A stretch of DNA of 49,356 bases from Clostridia bacterium (GTDB lineage: Bacteria; Acidobacteriota; Terriglobia; Terriglobales; Acidobacteriaceae): contig DATMYA010000046.1 of NCBI GenBank assembly GCA_035561135.1, positions 1 to 49,356 of the forward strand, read 5' to 3'. Below, piece after piece: positions 17,239 through 26,357 of this stretch (position 1 is its first letter; the number at the start of each line of letters is the position of its first letter). Below the pieces are notes generated by a model. It did not search any database. It saw only the letters and a program-made list of their open reading frames with translations, and was not told where the DNA came from. Both the position numbers and the translations under genes were made by a program.

Positions 17239-18501
17239 CTACGATAGTTTCCTCAAAATGAGCGCTGAGTTTTTCGACCCGAACGCTATGCAATTGCAGA
17301 TGGCGTGTTCGATATCAGCGCGACGGCCTGCGTCCGGAACATAGTCGAGATCGCAGTCGGGATCGGGGACTTCGAGATTGATGGTTGGCGGAAGCAGGCC
17401 GTGCTCAAAGGCAACGAGAGTAGCGGCAACGCCCGCGGCTCCGCACGCACCCTGCGGATGACCGATCTGCGACTTAAGGGCAGACATGGAAATCTGGCGG
17501 GCGCGTTCTTCGCCGAGCGCAAGCTTGAGGGCGCGGGTTTCTATCCGGTCGTTGAGTTGCGTGGACGTGCCGTGCAGATTGGCGTACTGAACGTCGGCGG
17601 GCACAATGCCTGCGTCGCGCATGGCGAGTTGGATGGCGCGCGCTGGTTCTTCACCACATTCTTGCAGGCGTACACGATGGAAGGCTTCGCAGGTGGAACC
17701 GTAACCGGCGACTTCCGCGAGGATGCTGGCGCCACGGGCTTTGGCGTGTTCGTACTCTTCGAGCACGAACATCCACGAACCTTCGGCCACGACGAAGCCA
17801 TCACGGTCCGCCGAGAACGGGCGCGAGCCGCGCTCCGCCGCGTGGTTCCACGACGAGGTCATGATCTTCATCAACGTAAAGCCCTTCATGATGCCGGGCG
17901 CGATAGGCGCATCGACGCCACCGGCTAGGATGACGGAGATGCTGCCGGAGCGTATCTCTTTCATCGCGTAACCGAGGGCGTCGGTCGAGGACGTGCAGCC
18001 GGTAGTGATGACGTGCGAAAGTCCGCGAAGTCCGAAGCGCATGCTGACTTCACTGGAGAGCGTGCCCATGGTGCCGCTGGGGATGACAAAAAGGCTGACC
18101 TGTTTGATTTTGCCTTCGAGCCACAAGCGATGATTTTCTTCCGCGAACTCCTGCGCGCCACCGCCGGTGCCGAGGATGACGCCGATATCGCGTTGTTCGT
18201 CGAGCGAGAATTTCTGCGTGTCCAGTCCTGAGTGGCTGAGGGCCTCGCTTGCGGCGGCCAGCACGAGCGGCACAACGCGAGAGACGTGTTTGCGCTCCTT
18301 GGCGTCAACCCAGGCCAATTCATCGAAGTCGGGAATCTCGCCGGCGATTTGTACGGGCAGATCGCTGGCGTCGAAGCGGGAGATTCGTTTGACGCCGCTG
18401 GTGCCGGCGAGAACTGCGCGACAAAAAGCTTCGCGCCCGATGCCATTGGGGCTGACCATACCCATTCCGGTAACGACGACTCGCTTATAGCTGTTCTGCA
18501 T
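17239..18501 (-). CDS. Beta-ketoacyl-ACP synthase II-like condensing enzyme
   Basis: 420 residues. The thiolase-fold Cys-His-His triad is intact: Cys in VITTGCTSSTDALGYA, His in NLHGTSTQLND, and His in KSQIGHPQGACGAAG with its lysine. It elongates acyl-ACP chains with malonyl-ACP. The C-terminal gating loop reads IAFGSKNSA where FabF normally has FGFGGTN, so acyl-chain selectivity may differ from housekeeping FabF. No acpP or fabG lies nearby, which also argues for a specialised paralogue. Divergent from hemW, with an 84-bp shared promoter region. Confidence 0.85.
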   Translation of the reverse strand: MQNSYKRVVVTGMGMVSPNGIGREAFCRAVLAGTSGVKRISRFDASDLPVQIAGEIPDFDELAWVDAKERKHVSRVVPLVLAAASEALSHSGLDTQKFSLDEQRDIGVILGTGGGAQEFAEENHRLWLEGKIKQVSLFVIPSGTMGTLSSEVSMRFGLRGLSHVITTGCTSSTDALGYAMKEIRSGSISVILAGGVDAPIAPGIMKGFTLMKIMTSSWNHAAERGSRPFSADRDGFVVAEGSWMFVLEEYEHAKARGASILAEVAGYGSTCEAFHRVRLQECGEEPARAIQLAMRDAGIVPADVQYANLHGTSTQLNDRIETRALKLALGEERARQISMSALKSQIGHPQGACGAAGVAATLVAFEHGLLPPTINLEVPDPDCDLDYVPDAGRRADIEHAICNCIAFGSKNSALILRKLS

Positions 18502-18585
18502 GTGTTTGTTGAGATGCTGCCGCTTAGACTTCGGATACAGATTGCTGCGCGCGTCTTGCCTCGATTTGCCGATATGATTACACCA

Positions 18586-19824
18586 ATGTCCCTAGGTTTG
18601 TACATCTCCGTGCCCTTCTGCCGGACGAAGTGTTCGTTCTGCAACTTCGCTTCAGGCGTCTTTTCGCGCGAGTTGTTCAACGGATACATCCGGCATGTGA
18701 CGGCTGAAATAGAGCGCGCCGACCAGTTGGCGGCGCAGATGGGCGGCGAGTTCGAGCGTGCTGTGGACTCGGTCTATCTAGGGGGCGGTACGCCTTCCGT
18801 ATTGGAACTGCAGCAGTTGAGCGCACTTTTCGTATCGATTCGAAGCAACTTCGAGGTTGCGGCGGATGCGGAAGTGACGGTCGAATGCGCGCCCGGCACT
18901 CTGAAGCCGGAACTCGTTGAGACGCTGGTTGGTTGCGGAGTGAACAGGGTTTCGCTGGGCGTGCAGAGCTTTGTTGACCAGGAATCGCGCGCTGTTGGAC
19001 GTTTGCACACGCGGGTAGCGACGATAGAGGACATCGCGCAGCTCCGAGCGGCGGGGATCGCCGACATCAGCGTGGACCTGATCGCGGGCCTGCCGCACCA
19101 GACAGAGGAGTCGTGGCGTTATTCGCTACAAGAGTTGATCGCAACCGGCGTCCCGCACGCGAGCGTCTACATGCTGGAGGTCGATGAGGACTCCCGCCTG
19201 GGCCGCGAGTTGATGGCAGGCGGCACGCGGTACCACGCCCACTTCGTTCCAGACGAGGAGGCGACCGCCGACTTCTACGTGCAGGCTTGCGAAGCGTTGG
19301 ACGCCGCGGGCGTGCGGCAGTATGAGATTTCCAACTTCGCGCGCGAAGGGAAGGAGTCCAGGCACAACTTGAAGTACTGGCTGCATCAGCCCTATATGGG
19401 TTTTGGTGTGGATGCGCACTCTATGCTATGCGCGCCAAAAGCGGGTGCGCCACATGCGGCGGTACGCTTCGCCACCAGCGATTCGCTGGATGCTGCGCTC
19501 GGCGGCGCGGCACGAACCCGCACGGACGTTAGCGAAAGGAACGCCATCGAGGAGGCGTACTTCCTAGGCCTTCGGCTTACTCGTGGCGTGGAATTGGCGC
19601 GAATCGCCGAGGAGTTTGGTGTGGACGCCATAGAGCGTTATCGCGACGCGATTCTGGAGTTGAATGAAGCGGGCTTGCTGGAGATCGTGGAGGGATTTCT
19701 TCGTCTGACTTCACGCGGCCGATTATTGAGCAACGAAGTCTTCGAGCGCTTCCTGTATGCAGAAACTGAGCCGGAGGTGCATAGCTTCGAAACTCAGAAT
19801 GACAGCAAGAGCCACCGAAGCTAA
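18586..19824 (+). CDS. hemW: HemW-like radical SAM protein (HemN family)
   Basis: 412 residues from ATG 18586; ATG 18574 is equally possible. LYISVPFCRTKCSFCNF carries the CxxxCxxC iron-sulfur motif with the trailing Cys-Asn-Phe context of the HemN/HemW family. VYLGGGTPS, GVNRVSLGVQSF and DLIAGLPHQTEESW follow in canonical order, and the C-terminal HemN domain ends in LTSRGRLLSNEVFERFL. The N-terminal extension of true coproporphyrinogen III dehydrogenase (HemN) is missing, which favours HemW, a heme chaperone. The frame is open far upstream of the true start, but that region overlaps the divergent KAS gene. Confidence 0.88.
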   Translation: MSLGLYISVPFCRTKCSFCNFASGVFSRELFNGYIRHVTAEIERADQLAAQMGGEFERAVDSVYLGGGTPSVLELQQLSALFVSIRSNFEVAADAEVTVECAPGTLKPELVETLVGCGVNRVSLGVQSFVDQESRAVGRLHTRVATIEDIAQLRAAGIADISVDLIAGLPHQTEESWRYSLQELIATGVPHASVYMLEVDEDSRLGRELMAGGTRYHAHFVPDEEATADFYVQACEALDAAGVRQYEISNFAREGKESRHNLKYWLHQPYMGFGVDAHSMLCAPKAGAPHAAVRFATSDSLDAALGGAARTRTDVSERNAIEEAYFLGLRLTRGVELARIAEEFGVDAIERYRDAILELNEAGLLEIVEGFLRLTSRGRLLSNEVFERFLYAETEPEVHSFETQNDSKSHRS

Positions 19825-19869
19825 ACTCTTGTATTAACTTTACTTTCTTTTCTGAATTCGAGAACTCAC

Positions 19870-20982
19870 ATGTCTGGCATTCCTTGCGCAAATCCCTCCA
19901 AAAAATCCGATGAAGTGAAACCCATGATGATCGATCTGCGCAGTGACACGGTGACGCAGCCAACGCCGGAGATGCGGCGGGCGATGGCGGAAGCCATTGT
20001 GGGCGATGACGTGTACGGCGAGGATCCGACGATCAACCGGCTGGAACAGCGCGCGGCGGAAATCTTTGGGCGCGAGGCGTCGATCTTTGTCCCAACGGGA
20101 TCGATGGGAAACCAGATCGCGATCAAGCTGCATACCCGGCCCGGGCAGGACATCATCTGCGAAGAGCGCGGCCATATCTTCAACTACGAGATGAGCACGC
20201 TGGCGACGTTTTCCGGATGCCTTGTGCGCCCGGTCGCTGCGCCTGACGGCATCGTGACCTGGGATCTCATACGCACGAAGCTCTCGCCTAAGATTTACTA
20301 CATGGCGCAAACGGGGCTGATCTCGCTGGAGAACACGCACAACATGGCTGGTGGCGCGGTGATGCCGTCCGAGGTGATGGACGACATCTGCGACCGCGCG
20401 CACGAACTTGGATTGCCGGTGCACCTGGACGGAGCCCGGATATTCAACGCCGCCGCGTATCTCGGCAAGCCTGTCGCTGAACTCACGCGGAAATTCGACT
20501 CGGTTATGTTCTGCCTGTCGAAGGGCTTGGGCGCGCCGGTGGGATCCATGCTGGTGGGTACGGCCAAGTTCATCGAGCAGGCCCGCACGGTGCGCAAAGC
20601 GCTGGGTGGCGGCATGAGACAGGCGGGCATCCTGGCAGCGGCCGGATTGATTGCCTTAGAGAAGGGACCCGCCCGCCTGCACCTCGACCATGAGAACGCA
20701 AAGTTCCTGGCGGAAGGTCTGGCGCAGATCCCTGGCGTGAAGATCGACCCCACGAAGGTGCAGTCGAACATCGTCATCTTCGACGTGAGCGGCACAGGGA
20801 TTACATCGGCGGAGATCTCCAAGAAGCTTGCCGAGCGCAATGTGCTGGCCAACGGCGTGAATTCGCAGCTTGTACGCTTTGTCACGCACTGTGACGTGGA
20901 CCGCGCCGGTTGCGAGCAGGCACTGAACGCGATGCAGGCTATCTGCGAGGCGAAACAGTTGCCAGTTGCCGGTAGGCAGTAG
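19870..20982 (+). CDS. ltaE: Low-specificity L-threonine aldolase
   Basis: 370 residues from ATG 19870; ATG 19924 ([14 protein letters not shown]) is the start best supported by family similarity and would give 352. The enzyme is PLP-dependent fold type I and splits threonine or allo-threonine to glycine and acetaldehyde. The PLP lysine is in [13 protein letters not shown], and the aspartate of [13 protein letters not shown] contacts the cofactor ring. An unusual point is the last ten residues (KQLPVAGRQ and stop): they are encoded by the start of a CAGTTGCC repeat array, so the 3' end has been replaced or extended by repeat DNA. Confidence 0.92.
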   Translation: MSGIPCANPSKKSDEVKPMMIDLRSDTVTQPTPEMRRAMAEAIVGDDVYGEDPTINRLEQRAAEIFGREASIFVPTGSMGNQIAIKLHTRPGQDIICEERGHIFNYEMSTLATFSGCLVRPVAAPDGIVTWDLIRTKLSPKIYYMAQTGLISLENTHNMAGGAVMPSEVMDDICDRAHELGLPVHLDGARIFNAAAYLGKPVAELTRKFDSVMFCLSKGLGAPVGSMLVGTAKFIEQARTVRKALGGGMRQAGILAAAGLIALEKGPARLHLDHENAKFLAEGLAQIPGVKIDPTKVQSNIVIFDVSGTGITSAEISKKLAERNVLANGVNSQLVRFVTHCDVDRAGCEQALNAMQAICEAKQLPVAGRQ

Positions 20983-21386
20983 GCAGTTGACGGTAGCCAG
21001 TAGTCAGTTGCCGGTTTCAGGTGATGCCGTGCAGGTTTGCCAGTTTGAGCGTGATAAATACTGCGTGTCTTCCTGAGCGAGGGCGCAAGCCCGAAGTCGA
21101 AGGATCTCTTTTGGCAGCTACGTGCTGATCGTAAGGGGCCTTCGACTCCGCGACTTCGTCGCTTCGTTCAGGAGACACTTCTTTTTCCACGAGTTTAGTC
21201 AGCATCCGAGCACCGCCGCTGTGCCCGCCTCGCCTTCCTGACAACTCGCAGCCGGCCTACGACGACTTGCCCTTGCTGGCAACTGGTAACTGACAACTGG
21301 CCCTGCCGTCTCGCCTTCCTGGCAATCGGCTACTGGCAACTGGCAACCGCCTTTCTGGCAACTGGCAACCGACAACTGGCAACTGA
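20956..21386. repeat. Composite repeat block: inverted CAGTTGCC/GGCAACTG arrays around palindromic repeat copy 3
   Basis: Positions 20956-21020 carry irregular CAGTTGCC/GGTAGGCAGT units and 21275-21386 carry the inverse (GGCAACTGGCAAC). Between them, 21066-21178 is a third copy of the palindromic repeat (TTCCTGAGCGAG, then GAAGGATCT, later GGCCTTCGACT and TTCAGGAGA). The block fills the 410-bp gap between threonine aldolase and the first SRPBCC gene and intrudes into the aldolase 3' end. No gene is present in the gap. Confidence 0.7.
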
Positions 21387-21392
21387 CCCTCC

Positions 21393-21860
21393 ATGTCCCT
21401 GAAGTTTGAGTACGCTGCCGTTGCGCACTGCCAGCCTGATCACATCTGGAAAGTCTTTCAAGACATAGAGCGCTGGCCGCGCTGGGATCCGCAGGCGATA
21501 CAGTCGGTCAAGTGGGTAAGCGGTGAGCCGTGGAAGCCGGGGTCGCGATTCGAGATTAAGATCACAAAGCCGGTGGGATACACGATCACACCAGAACTTC
21601 TTGAGGTGGAGCCGCCCATTTACCTGCACTGGCGCGGCAAAGGAAGCGGCATTACGGGCGAACAGTTCTTCATTTTCAAGCCGCTGCCGGACGGCGCCAC
21701 AGAGATGCGCACATTGCAGGAGTTTTCCGGTGCGCCGCTGGTGCTGATCGGAAACCGGGTTCGCCAGCCAATTCTGGACGGAATCAAACTAATGTTCGAG
21801 CGCATCAGGTCGGAGGCGGAAGACCAGGCACGTCGGGAGAACTGGGTTCCGAGCGTGTAG
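21393..21860 (+). CDS. SRPBCC-fold protein, copy 1
   Basis: 155 residues from ATG 21393. The helix-grip (START/Bet v1-like) pattern is visible: FEYAAVAHCQPDHIWKVFQDIERWPRWDP, the GSRFEIKI strand, and a long C-terminal helix (GIKLMFERIRSEAEDQARREN). Such proteins bind lipids or hydrophobic ligands in a deep cavity; the ligand here is unknown. It is a clear paralogue of the next gene, sharing VAxCxPxHxWxxFQDIxRWP. The ribosome-binding region lies inside the upstream CAACTGG repeat and shows no Shine-Dalgarno match, so expression may be weak. Confidence 0.75.
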   Translation: MSLKFEYAAVAHCQPDHIWKVFQDIERWPRWDPQAIQSVKWVSGEPWKPGSRFEIKITKPVGYTITPELLEVEPPIYLHWRGKGSGITGEQFFIFKPLPDGATEMRTLQEFSGAPLVLIGNRVRQPILDGIKLMFERIRSEAEDQARRENWVPSV

Positions 21861-21926
21861 TGCTTCTTTGCCGCGCATCACCGTTTGCGATTGCCAAATC
21901 GCGAATGTCCGAGATACAAATCTCCT

Positions 21927-22388
21927 ATGTCCATCAAGCTCCAACACTCGGTAGTTGCGCAGTGCAAGCCTGAACACGTATGGCGGCATTTCCAGGACAT
22001 TACTCGCTGGCCTGAATCTGTGCCGAAGGTGATTGGGAATGCTTCGTGGACGGAAGGCGAACCGTGGGCGACGGGCAGCAAGTTCCAGATGAAGCTGCTG
22101 CAACCGATGCCGATGTACGTGAAGCCCGAGGTGAAGGAGTGCGACGCGCCGACGGCAGTGCATTGGCTGGCTCCGGGGTCCGCCGTGCAATCGGAGCAGT
22201 GGTTCACGTTTGACATGCAACCGGACGAAACAACGACTATCACGGCGCGACAGGAGTTCTCCGGCCCCATGACCTTTATGTTCGGTGAAACCATCCAGAA
22301 ACAGATTGTCGAAATGTACGCGCAATGGATGGATTCGCTGAAGCAGCAGGCCGAACAGACGGCCCGCGAAGAGGCCGCGAGGGCCTGA
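21927..22388 (+). CDS. SRPBCC-fold protein, copy 2
   Basis: 153 residues from ATG 21927; an upstream in-frame start at 21885 adds residues without similarity to the paralogue. The N-terminal part (SVVAQCKPEHVWRHFQDITRWPESVPKV) parallels the preceding gene, the middle has beta strands (QWFTFDM, TTTITARQEFSGPMTFMF), and the C-terminal helix is rich in Gln/Glu/Ala. The tandem arrangement 66 bp apart points to gene duplication followed by divergence. Ligand unknown. Probably co-transcribed with copy 1. Confidence 0.75.
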   Translation: MSIKLQHSVVAQCKPEHVWRHFQDITRWPESVPKVIGNASWTEGEPWATGSKFQMKLLQPMPMYVKPEVKECDAPTAVHWLAPGSAVQSEQWFTFDMQPDETTTITARQEFSGPMTFMFGETIQKQIVEMYAQWMDSLKQQAEQTAREEAARA

Positions 22389-22567
22389 GCCTACGGGTCA
22401 CTCGATAAACCCGTATCCGTGCTGCGCTCGAATTCTGTAATCTGAACGGCCGCGTTCTGCATCTCTATTCGATTGTGTTATAACCACCTGTTTCTGCTAG
22501 CACCGGTTCAGGGGTGGACCGGCGTGGGTGACCCGCCTTTCGAAACGTACCGTTCGAGGAGACAATC

Positions 22568-23710
22568 TTGAATTTCGAGCTGAACGAAGAGCAGCTTCAA
22601 TTGCGCAAAAGTGTCCGCGAGTTCGCGGAGCGTGAAATCGCGCCGCACGTGATGGAGTGGGACGAAGCGGCACGTTTTCCCATGGAGACCGTGAAGGAGT
22701 TGGGCAAACTCGGACTGCTGGGCATCATCTTTCCGGCGGAGTACGGCGGTGCTGAGATGGGGTACGTGGAGTACGTCATCGCAATTGAGGAACTCTCGCG
22801 CATAGACGGGTCGGTGGGCATCATCGTTGCGGCGCACACCTCGCTCGGCTCCAACCACATCTGGCTGGCCGGAAACGAGGCTCAGAAGCGCAAGTACATT
22901 CCGAAGCTCGCGACAGGGGAATTCATTGGCGCGTGGGGCTTGACCGAGCCGGGCTCAGGGTCGGACGCAGGTGGCGCGCGCTGCTCGGCCGTGCGCAAGA
23001 GCGATCGCTGGGTGCTGAACGGCAACAAGACCTTCATCACCAACGGCACGTACGCGGACGTCTACACGGTCATCGCCGTAACGGACAAGACTGCGGGGAC
23101 ACATGGGTTGTCGGCTTTCATCGTTGAGAAGGGGACGAAAGGGTTCCGTCCGGGCAAGAAGGAAAACAAGCTTGGGCTGCGCGCGAGCGACACGTCGGAG
23201 CTGATCTTTGAAGACTGCGAAATACCGGTAGAGAACCTGCTCGGGCACGAGGGCGAAGGCTTCGTGGACGCCATGCGGGTGCTCGATGGCGGTCGTATTT
23301 CGATTGCTGCGCTCGGCCTCGGCATGGCGCAAGGCGCTTACGAGTCGGCGCTGAGGTACAGCAAGCAACGCAAGCAGTTCGGCAAAGCAATTTCGGAGTT
23401 CCAGGCGATCCAGTGGAAGCTGGCGGACATGTCCACCGAGATCGATGCAGCGCGTTTGTTGACCATGCGCTCAGCCTGGCTGAAGGACAACGGCAAAAAG
23501 ACGACGCTTGAGTCTTCCATGGCGAAGCTCTACTCGAGTGAAGTGGCCGTGCGTGCCGCGAATGAGAGCGTACAGATCCACGGCGGGTACGGGTTCATCA
23601 AGGACTATCCGGCAGAGAAGTTCTACCGCGACGTCAAGCTGTGCACCATCGGTGAAGGGACGAGCGAAATCCAGAGACTGGTCATCGCGCGGCAACTGCT
23701 AAAGGACTAG
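22568..23710 (+). CDS. Acyl-CoA dehydrogenase
   Basis: 380 residues from TTG 22568, chosen because AGGAGA at 22557-22562 is well placed and [21 protein letters not shown] is the normal family N terminus. This FAD enzyme forms the 2,3 double bond of acyl-CoA and passes electrons to [18 protein letters not shown] and FITNGTYAD bind FAD/substrate, and the catalytic base region is the C-terminal [19 protein letters not shown] (short-chain/butyryl type) with [18 protein letters not shown]. The close followers meaB and mce suggest use in branched-chain or odd-chain acyl-CoA breakdown. Confidence 0.94.
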   Translation: MNFELNEEQLQLRKSVREFAEREIAPHVMEWDEAARFPMETVKELGKLGLLGIIFPAEYGGAEMGYVEYVIAIEELSRIDGSVGIIVAAHTSLGSNHIWLAGNEAQKRKYIPKLATGEFIGAWGLTEPGSGSDAGGARCSAVRKSDRWVLNGNKTFITNGTYADVYTVIAVTDKTAGTHGLSAFIVEKGTKGFRPGKKENKLGLRASDTSELIFEDCEIPVENLLGHEGEGFVDAMRVLDGGRISIAALGLGMAQGAYESALRYSKQRKQFGKAISEFQAIQWKLADMSTEIDAARLLTMRSAWLKDNGKKTTLESSMAKLYSSEVAVRAANESVQIHGGYGFIKDYPAEKFYRDVKLCTIGEGTSEIQRLVIARQLLKD

Positions 23711-24075
23711 ATAAAAGACTAAATAGGTCGAGCAGGTCATGGGTAGGAGCAGCAGATGGGTAGAGCAGGCCTTCATGCCTGCCAGAGGTTGCTGCCAAGG
23801 CAGATTCAAAATACACCGTCATGGTGAGCGTAGCGCCCATGTTTTGGGCGCGTAGTCGAACCACCTTGTGGTTGCGCCGTGGGAAGACCACAAGGTGTCT
23901 CCACTCCGCGCCTGCGGCGCTCCGGTCGACATGAGGGTCTAGTTTGTCAGCAGCTGAGGCCCGCTCCACCGCGCGCCGTCGCACCGAATAAGATCGACCA
24001 CTGAGCTGCCTACGAAATGCATGTTTTGTGCAATCGACACTGTTGTACGCTGCCCTGTAAACTGACTGTCCTATC
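23711..24075. other. Intergenic region, 365 bp, with repeat copy 2 of the GTCATGGTGAGCG family
   Basis: No gene. Positions 23818-23925 match the repeat at 11182-11260. In this copy ACCACCTTGTGG and CCACAAGGTG arms can form a hairpin that the first copy has only in degenerate form. The GTG start of meaB lies at the right edge. Confidence 0.7.
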
Positions 24076-25032
24076 GTGAACGCACACATACAATCCTGGG
24101 TCGAAGAAATTCGTGGCGGCAACCTGCGCTTGCTGGCTCGCGCCATCTCAACCGTGGAAGACCACACGCCGGAATCGACCGAACTGCTGAAGGCGCTGTT
24201 CCCGTTCAGTGGCAAAGCGCGCATTGTCGGCCTGACGGGTTCTCCCGGCGCGGGCAAGAGTACGCTCGTGGATGCCCTTGCGCGCGAGTATCGCAAGCAG
24301 CAGAAGACGGTCGGCATTGTCGCCGTCGATCCGACAAGCCCTTTCACGGGTGGTGCGATTCTGGGCGACAGGATACGGATGCAGGCTCACCATGCCGATG
24401 CCGGCATCTACATCCGCAGCATGGCTACTCGCGGATCTCTGGGCGGACTGGCGCGGACAACCGCAGACGTCGCGACGGTGCTGGATGCGAGTGGACGCGA
24501 TCTGGTCATCATCGAAACCGTTGGCGTGGGCCAAGATGAAATTGACATCGTGCGGCTCGCGGATGTGACCCTGGTGACTCTGGTGCCGGGCATGGGTGAC
24601 GATGTGCAGTCCATCAAAGCGGGCATCATGGAGATCGCCGACATCTTTGTGATTAATAAGGCTGACCGCGATGGTGCCGACCGCGTGGAGCGCGAGATCA
24701 AGGCAATGCAGTCGCTTGCGCCACGCACGGACAATTGGACGCCGCCGGTTGTAAAGACCATTGCCAACGACGGTACAGGCGTTCCCGAACTCGCAGCGGC
24801 CATCGTCAGCTACGAAGAGTATTTGAAAAGGTCGGAGTTCGGGCTGAGGCGGCGCATTGAGAACTGGCGTGCACGACTTGTAACCATGCTTCGGGATGAA
24901 CTGCTGGAGCGCGTGCTGCGCGAGCACATGAGCGAGGAGGCCGTTTCGCGCTACGCCGAACAAGTGGCGGAACACCAACGCGATCCGTACACGCTCGTGG
25001 ATGAGATCGTCGGCACCATCGAAAAGAGATAG
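24076..25032 (+). CDS. meaB: Methylmalonyl-CoA mutase-associated GTPase MeaB
   Basis: 318 residues from GTG 24076. MeaB is a G3E-type GTPase that protects and gates cofactor loading of B12-dependent methylmalonyl-CoA mutase. The P-loop is GLTGSPGAGKST, switch region DPTSPFTGGAILGDRIRM is nearly invariant in MeaB/ArgK, GVGQDEIDIVRLAD follows, and the base-recognition motif is NKAD. The C-terminal dimerisation helices are present. The epimerase gene mce lies 141 bp downstream, supporting the propionate/methylmalonyl pathway; the mutase subunits are not in the window. Confidence 0.94.
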   Translation: MNAHIQSWVEEIRGGNLRLLARAISTVEDHTPESTELLKALFPFSGKARIVGLTGSPGAGKSTLVDALAREYRKQQKTVGIVAVDPTSPFTGGAILGDRIRMQAHHADAGIYIRSMATRGSLGGLARTTADVATVLDASGRDLVIIETVGVGQDEIDIVRLADVTLVTLVPGMGDDVQSIKAGIMEIADIFVINKADRDGADRVEREIKAMQSLAPRTDNWTPPVVKTIANDGTGVPELAAAIVSYEEYLKRSEFGLRRRIENWRARLVTMLRDELLERVLREHMSEEAVSRYAEQVAEHQRDPYTLVDEIVGTIEKR

Positions 25033-25173
25033 ACGGCGCACGGCAGGCGGCGGACTTCAGGCGGCAGGCTTCGGACCGCGGACGGCAAGCGGTACATCGG
25101 CAGATGATTGCATCCAAGCTCTCGAAACAAAAACTACTTTGAGCGAAGCACTCAGAGCTAAGGACTTATCGAA

Positions 25174-25581
25174 ATGTTCACGATTGACCATCTCGGAATT
25201 GCCGTCAAATCGCTCGCTCAGGCCAAAGCTTTCTACGAGAAGATGGGGATGCAGATGTTGCCGGAAGAGGTCATAGAGGCCGAGAAGGTTCGGCTCGTGA
25301 TGATCCCGACAGGCGAGAGCCGGATTGAGTTGCTGGAGCCCACGGGCGACGATTCGCCCATCGCCCGATTCCTGCTCAACCGCGGCGAAGGCCTTCACCA
25401 CGTGGCGCTCCAAGTTACGGATCTCTCGGCCGTGGTGGAGCGGCTCAAGCAGTCAGGCACGCGGTTCGTATCCAACGAGATCAAGATAGGGGCTGGAAAC
25501 CACTCCTACATCTTTGTCCATCCCTCCAGCGCAGGTGGAGTTCTGCTGGAATTGTGCGAAGATATGCCTCAAGGCGTCTAG
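25174..25581 (+). CDS. mce: Methylmalonyl-CoA epimerase
   Basis: 135 residues, normal size for this VOC-superfamily enzyme, which interconverts (2S)- and (2R)-methylmalonyl-CoA. Metal ligands fit the family: His in DHLGIAV, Glu in RIELLEP, His in GEGLHHVALQV and Glu in GVLLELCE. It follows meaB in the same direction and is followed after 3 bp by tsaB, so the end of the unit may read into tsaB-rimI. Confidence 0.93.
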   Translation: MFTIDHLGIAVKSLAQAKAFYEKMGMQMLPEEVIEAEKVRLVMIPTGESRIELLEPTGDDSPIARFLLNRGEGLHHVALQVTDLSAVVERLKQSGTRFVSNEIKIGAGNHSYIFVHPSSAGGVLLELCEDMPQGV

Positions 25582-25584
25582 CAC

Positions 25585-26337
25585 ATGATTATTCTGGGCA
25601 TCGATACTTCGGGTCGGGAAGGCAGCATCGCGCTTGCACAGGGCGACGCTTCGTCGTTCGAGGTGCTGGAATTCCGTCCTATCGCGGGTGGCACTTACTC
25701 CGCACAACTTATTCCGCAAATCTCAGAAGCACTCGACAAGCGAGGCATCGACAAGCACGAAATCGACCTGTTTGCGGTTGCGAGCGGCCCAGGCTCCTTT
25801 ACTGGACTGCGGGTCGGGCTGTCTGCCGTCAAGGCACTCGCGGACGTTTTGCAGAAGCCAATCGCAACCGTCACGGTGCTTGAGGCGATCGCGATCAATG
25901 CGCGTCGTTACCTGCTAAGAGAAGGCGCACGATTGGCGGACGCATCGAACCCGCGAATCATCGCCGCGCTCGATGCGCAACGCAATGAAGTTTTTGCCGG
26001 CGAGTATGATTTCAGCGTGGCAGCTTCCGCGAAGCTGGGACCGCAGCGCGTAAGTGAATCGCTGCTGAATATGGGCGACTTCTTGACCTGGTTGGGCACC
26101 CGTGTTCCAGTGCCAGCCACGTTCACCTCGGATGCGAAGATCGAGCAAGCTGTTCGGGCCTCAGGCTCTCCGGCGGAACTCGTCTCTCGCCCGTCGGCGG
26201 ATTCCGTCTCGCGCATTGGGTTGCAGAAGTATCTGGAAGGGAAGACCGTCGCGCCGGAAGTTCTGGACGCAGACTACATTCGCCGCTCGGACGCGGAAAT
26301 CTTTTCGGCCCCAGGTCTGGGTATCGCGCCGAAGTAG
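25585..26337 (+). CDS. tsaB: tRNA threonylcarbamoyladenosine biosynthesis protein TsaB
   Basis: 250 residues. TsaB is the inactive-type ASKHA partner of TsaD in making t6A at position 37 of ANN-decoding tRNAs. ILGIDTSGREGSIALAQ opens the ASKHA fold and DLFAVASGPGSFTGLRVGLSAVKALAD is the diagnostic core. The C-terminal part is variable, as usual. It begins 3 bp after mce and its stop abuts rimI. The tsaB-rimI pair is common in bacteria. Confidence 0.93.
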   Translation: MIILGIDTSGREGSIALAQGDASSFEVLEFRPIAGGTYSAQLIPQISEALDKRGIDKHEIDLFAVASGPGSFTGLRVGLSAVKALADVLQKPIATVTVLEAIAINARRYLLREGARLADASNPRIIAALDAQRNEVFAGEYDFSVAASAKLGPQRVSESLLNMGDFLTWLGTRVPVPATFTSDAKIEQAVRASGSPAELVSRPSADSVSRIGLQKYLEGKTVAPEVLDADYIRRSDAEIFSAPGLGIAPK

Positions 26338-26357
26338 TGCGAACGCGCAGCCATTGG

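Noticed and set aside
21275..21386. CAACTGGC units as a possible CRISPR array
   Set aside because: Unit length and spacing are irregular, there are no unique spacers of constant length, and no cas genes are nearby.
24148..25041. 297-residue open frame opposite meaB
   Set aside because: Same shadow effect; meaB is unambiguous.
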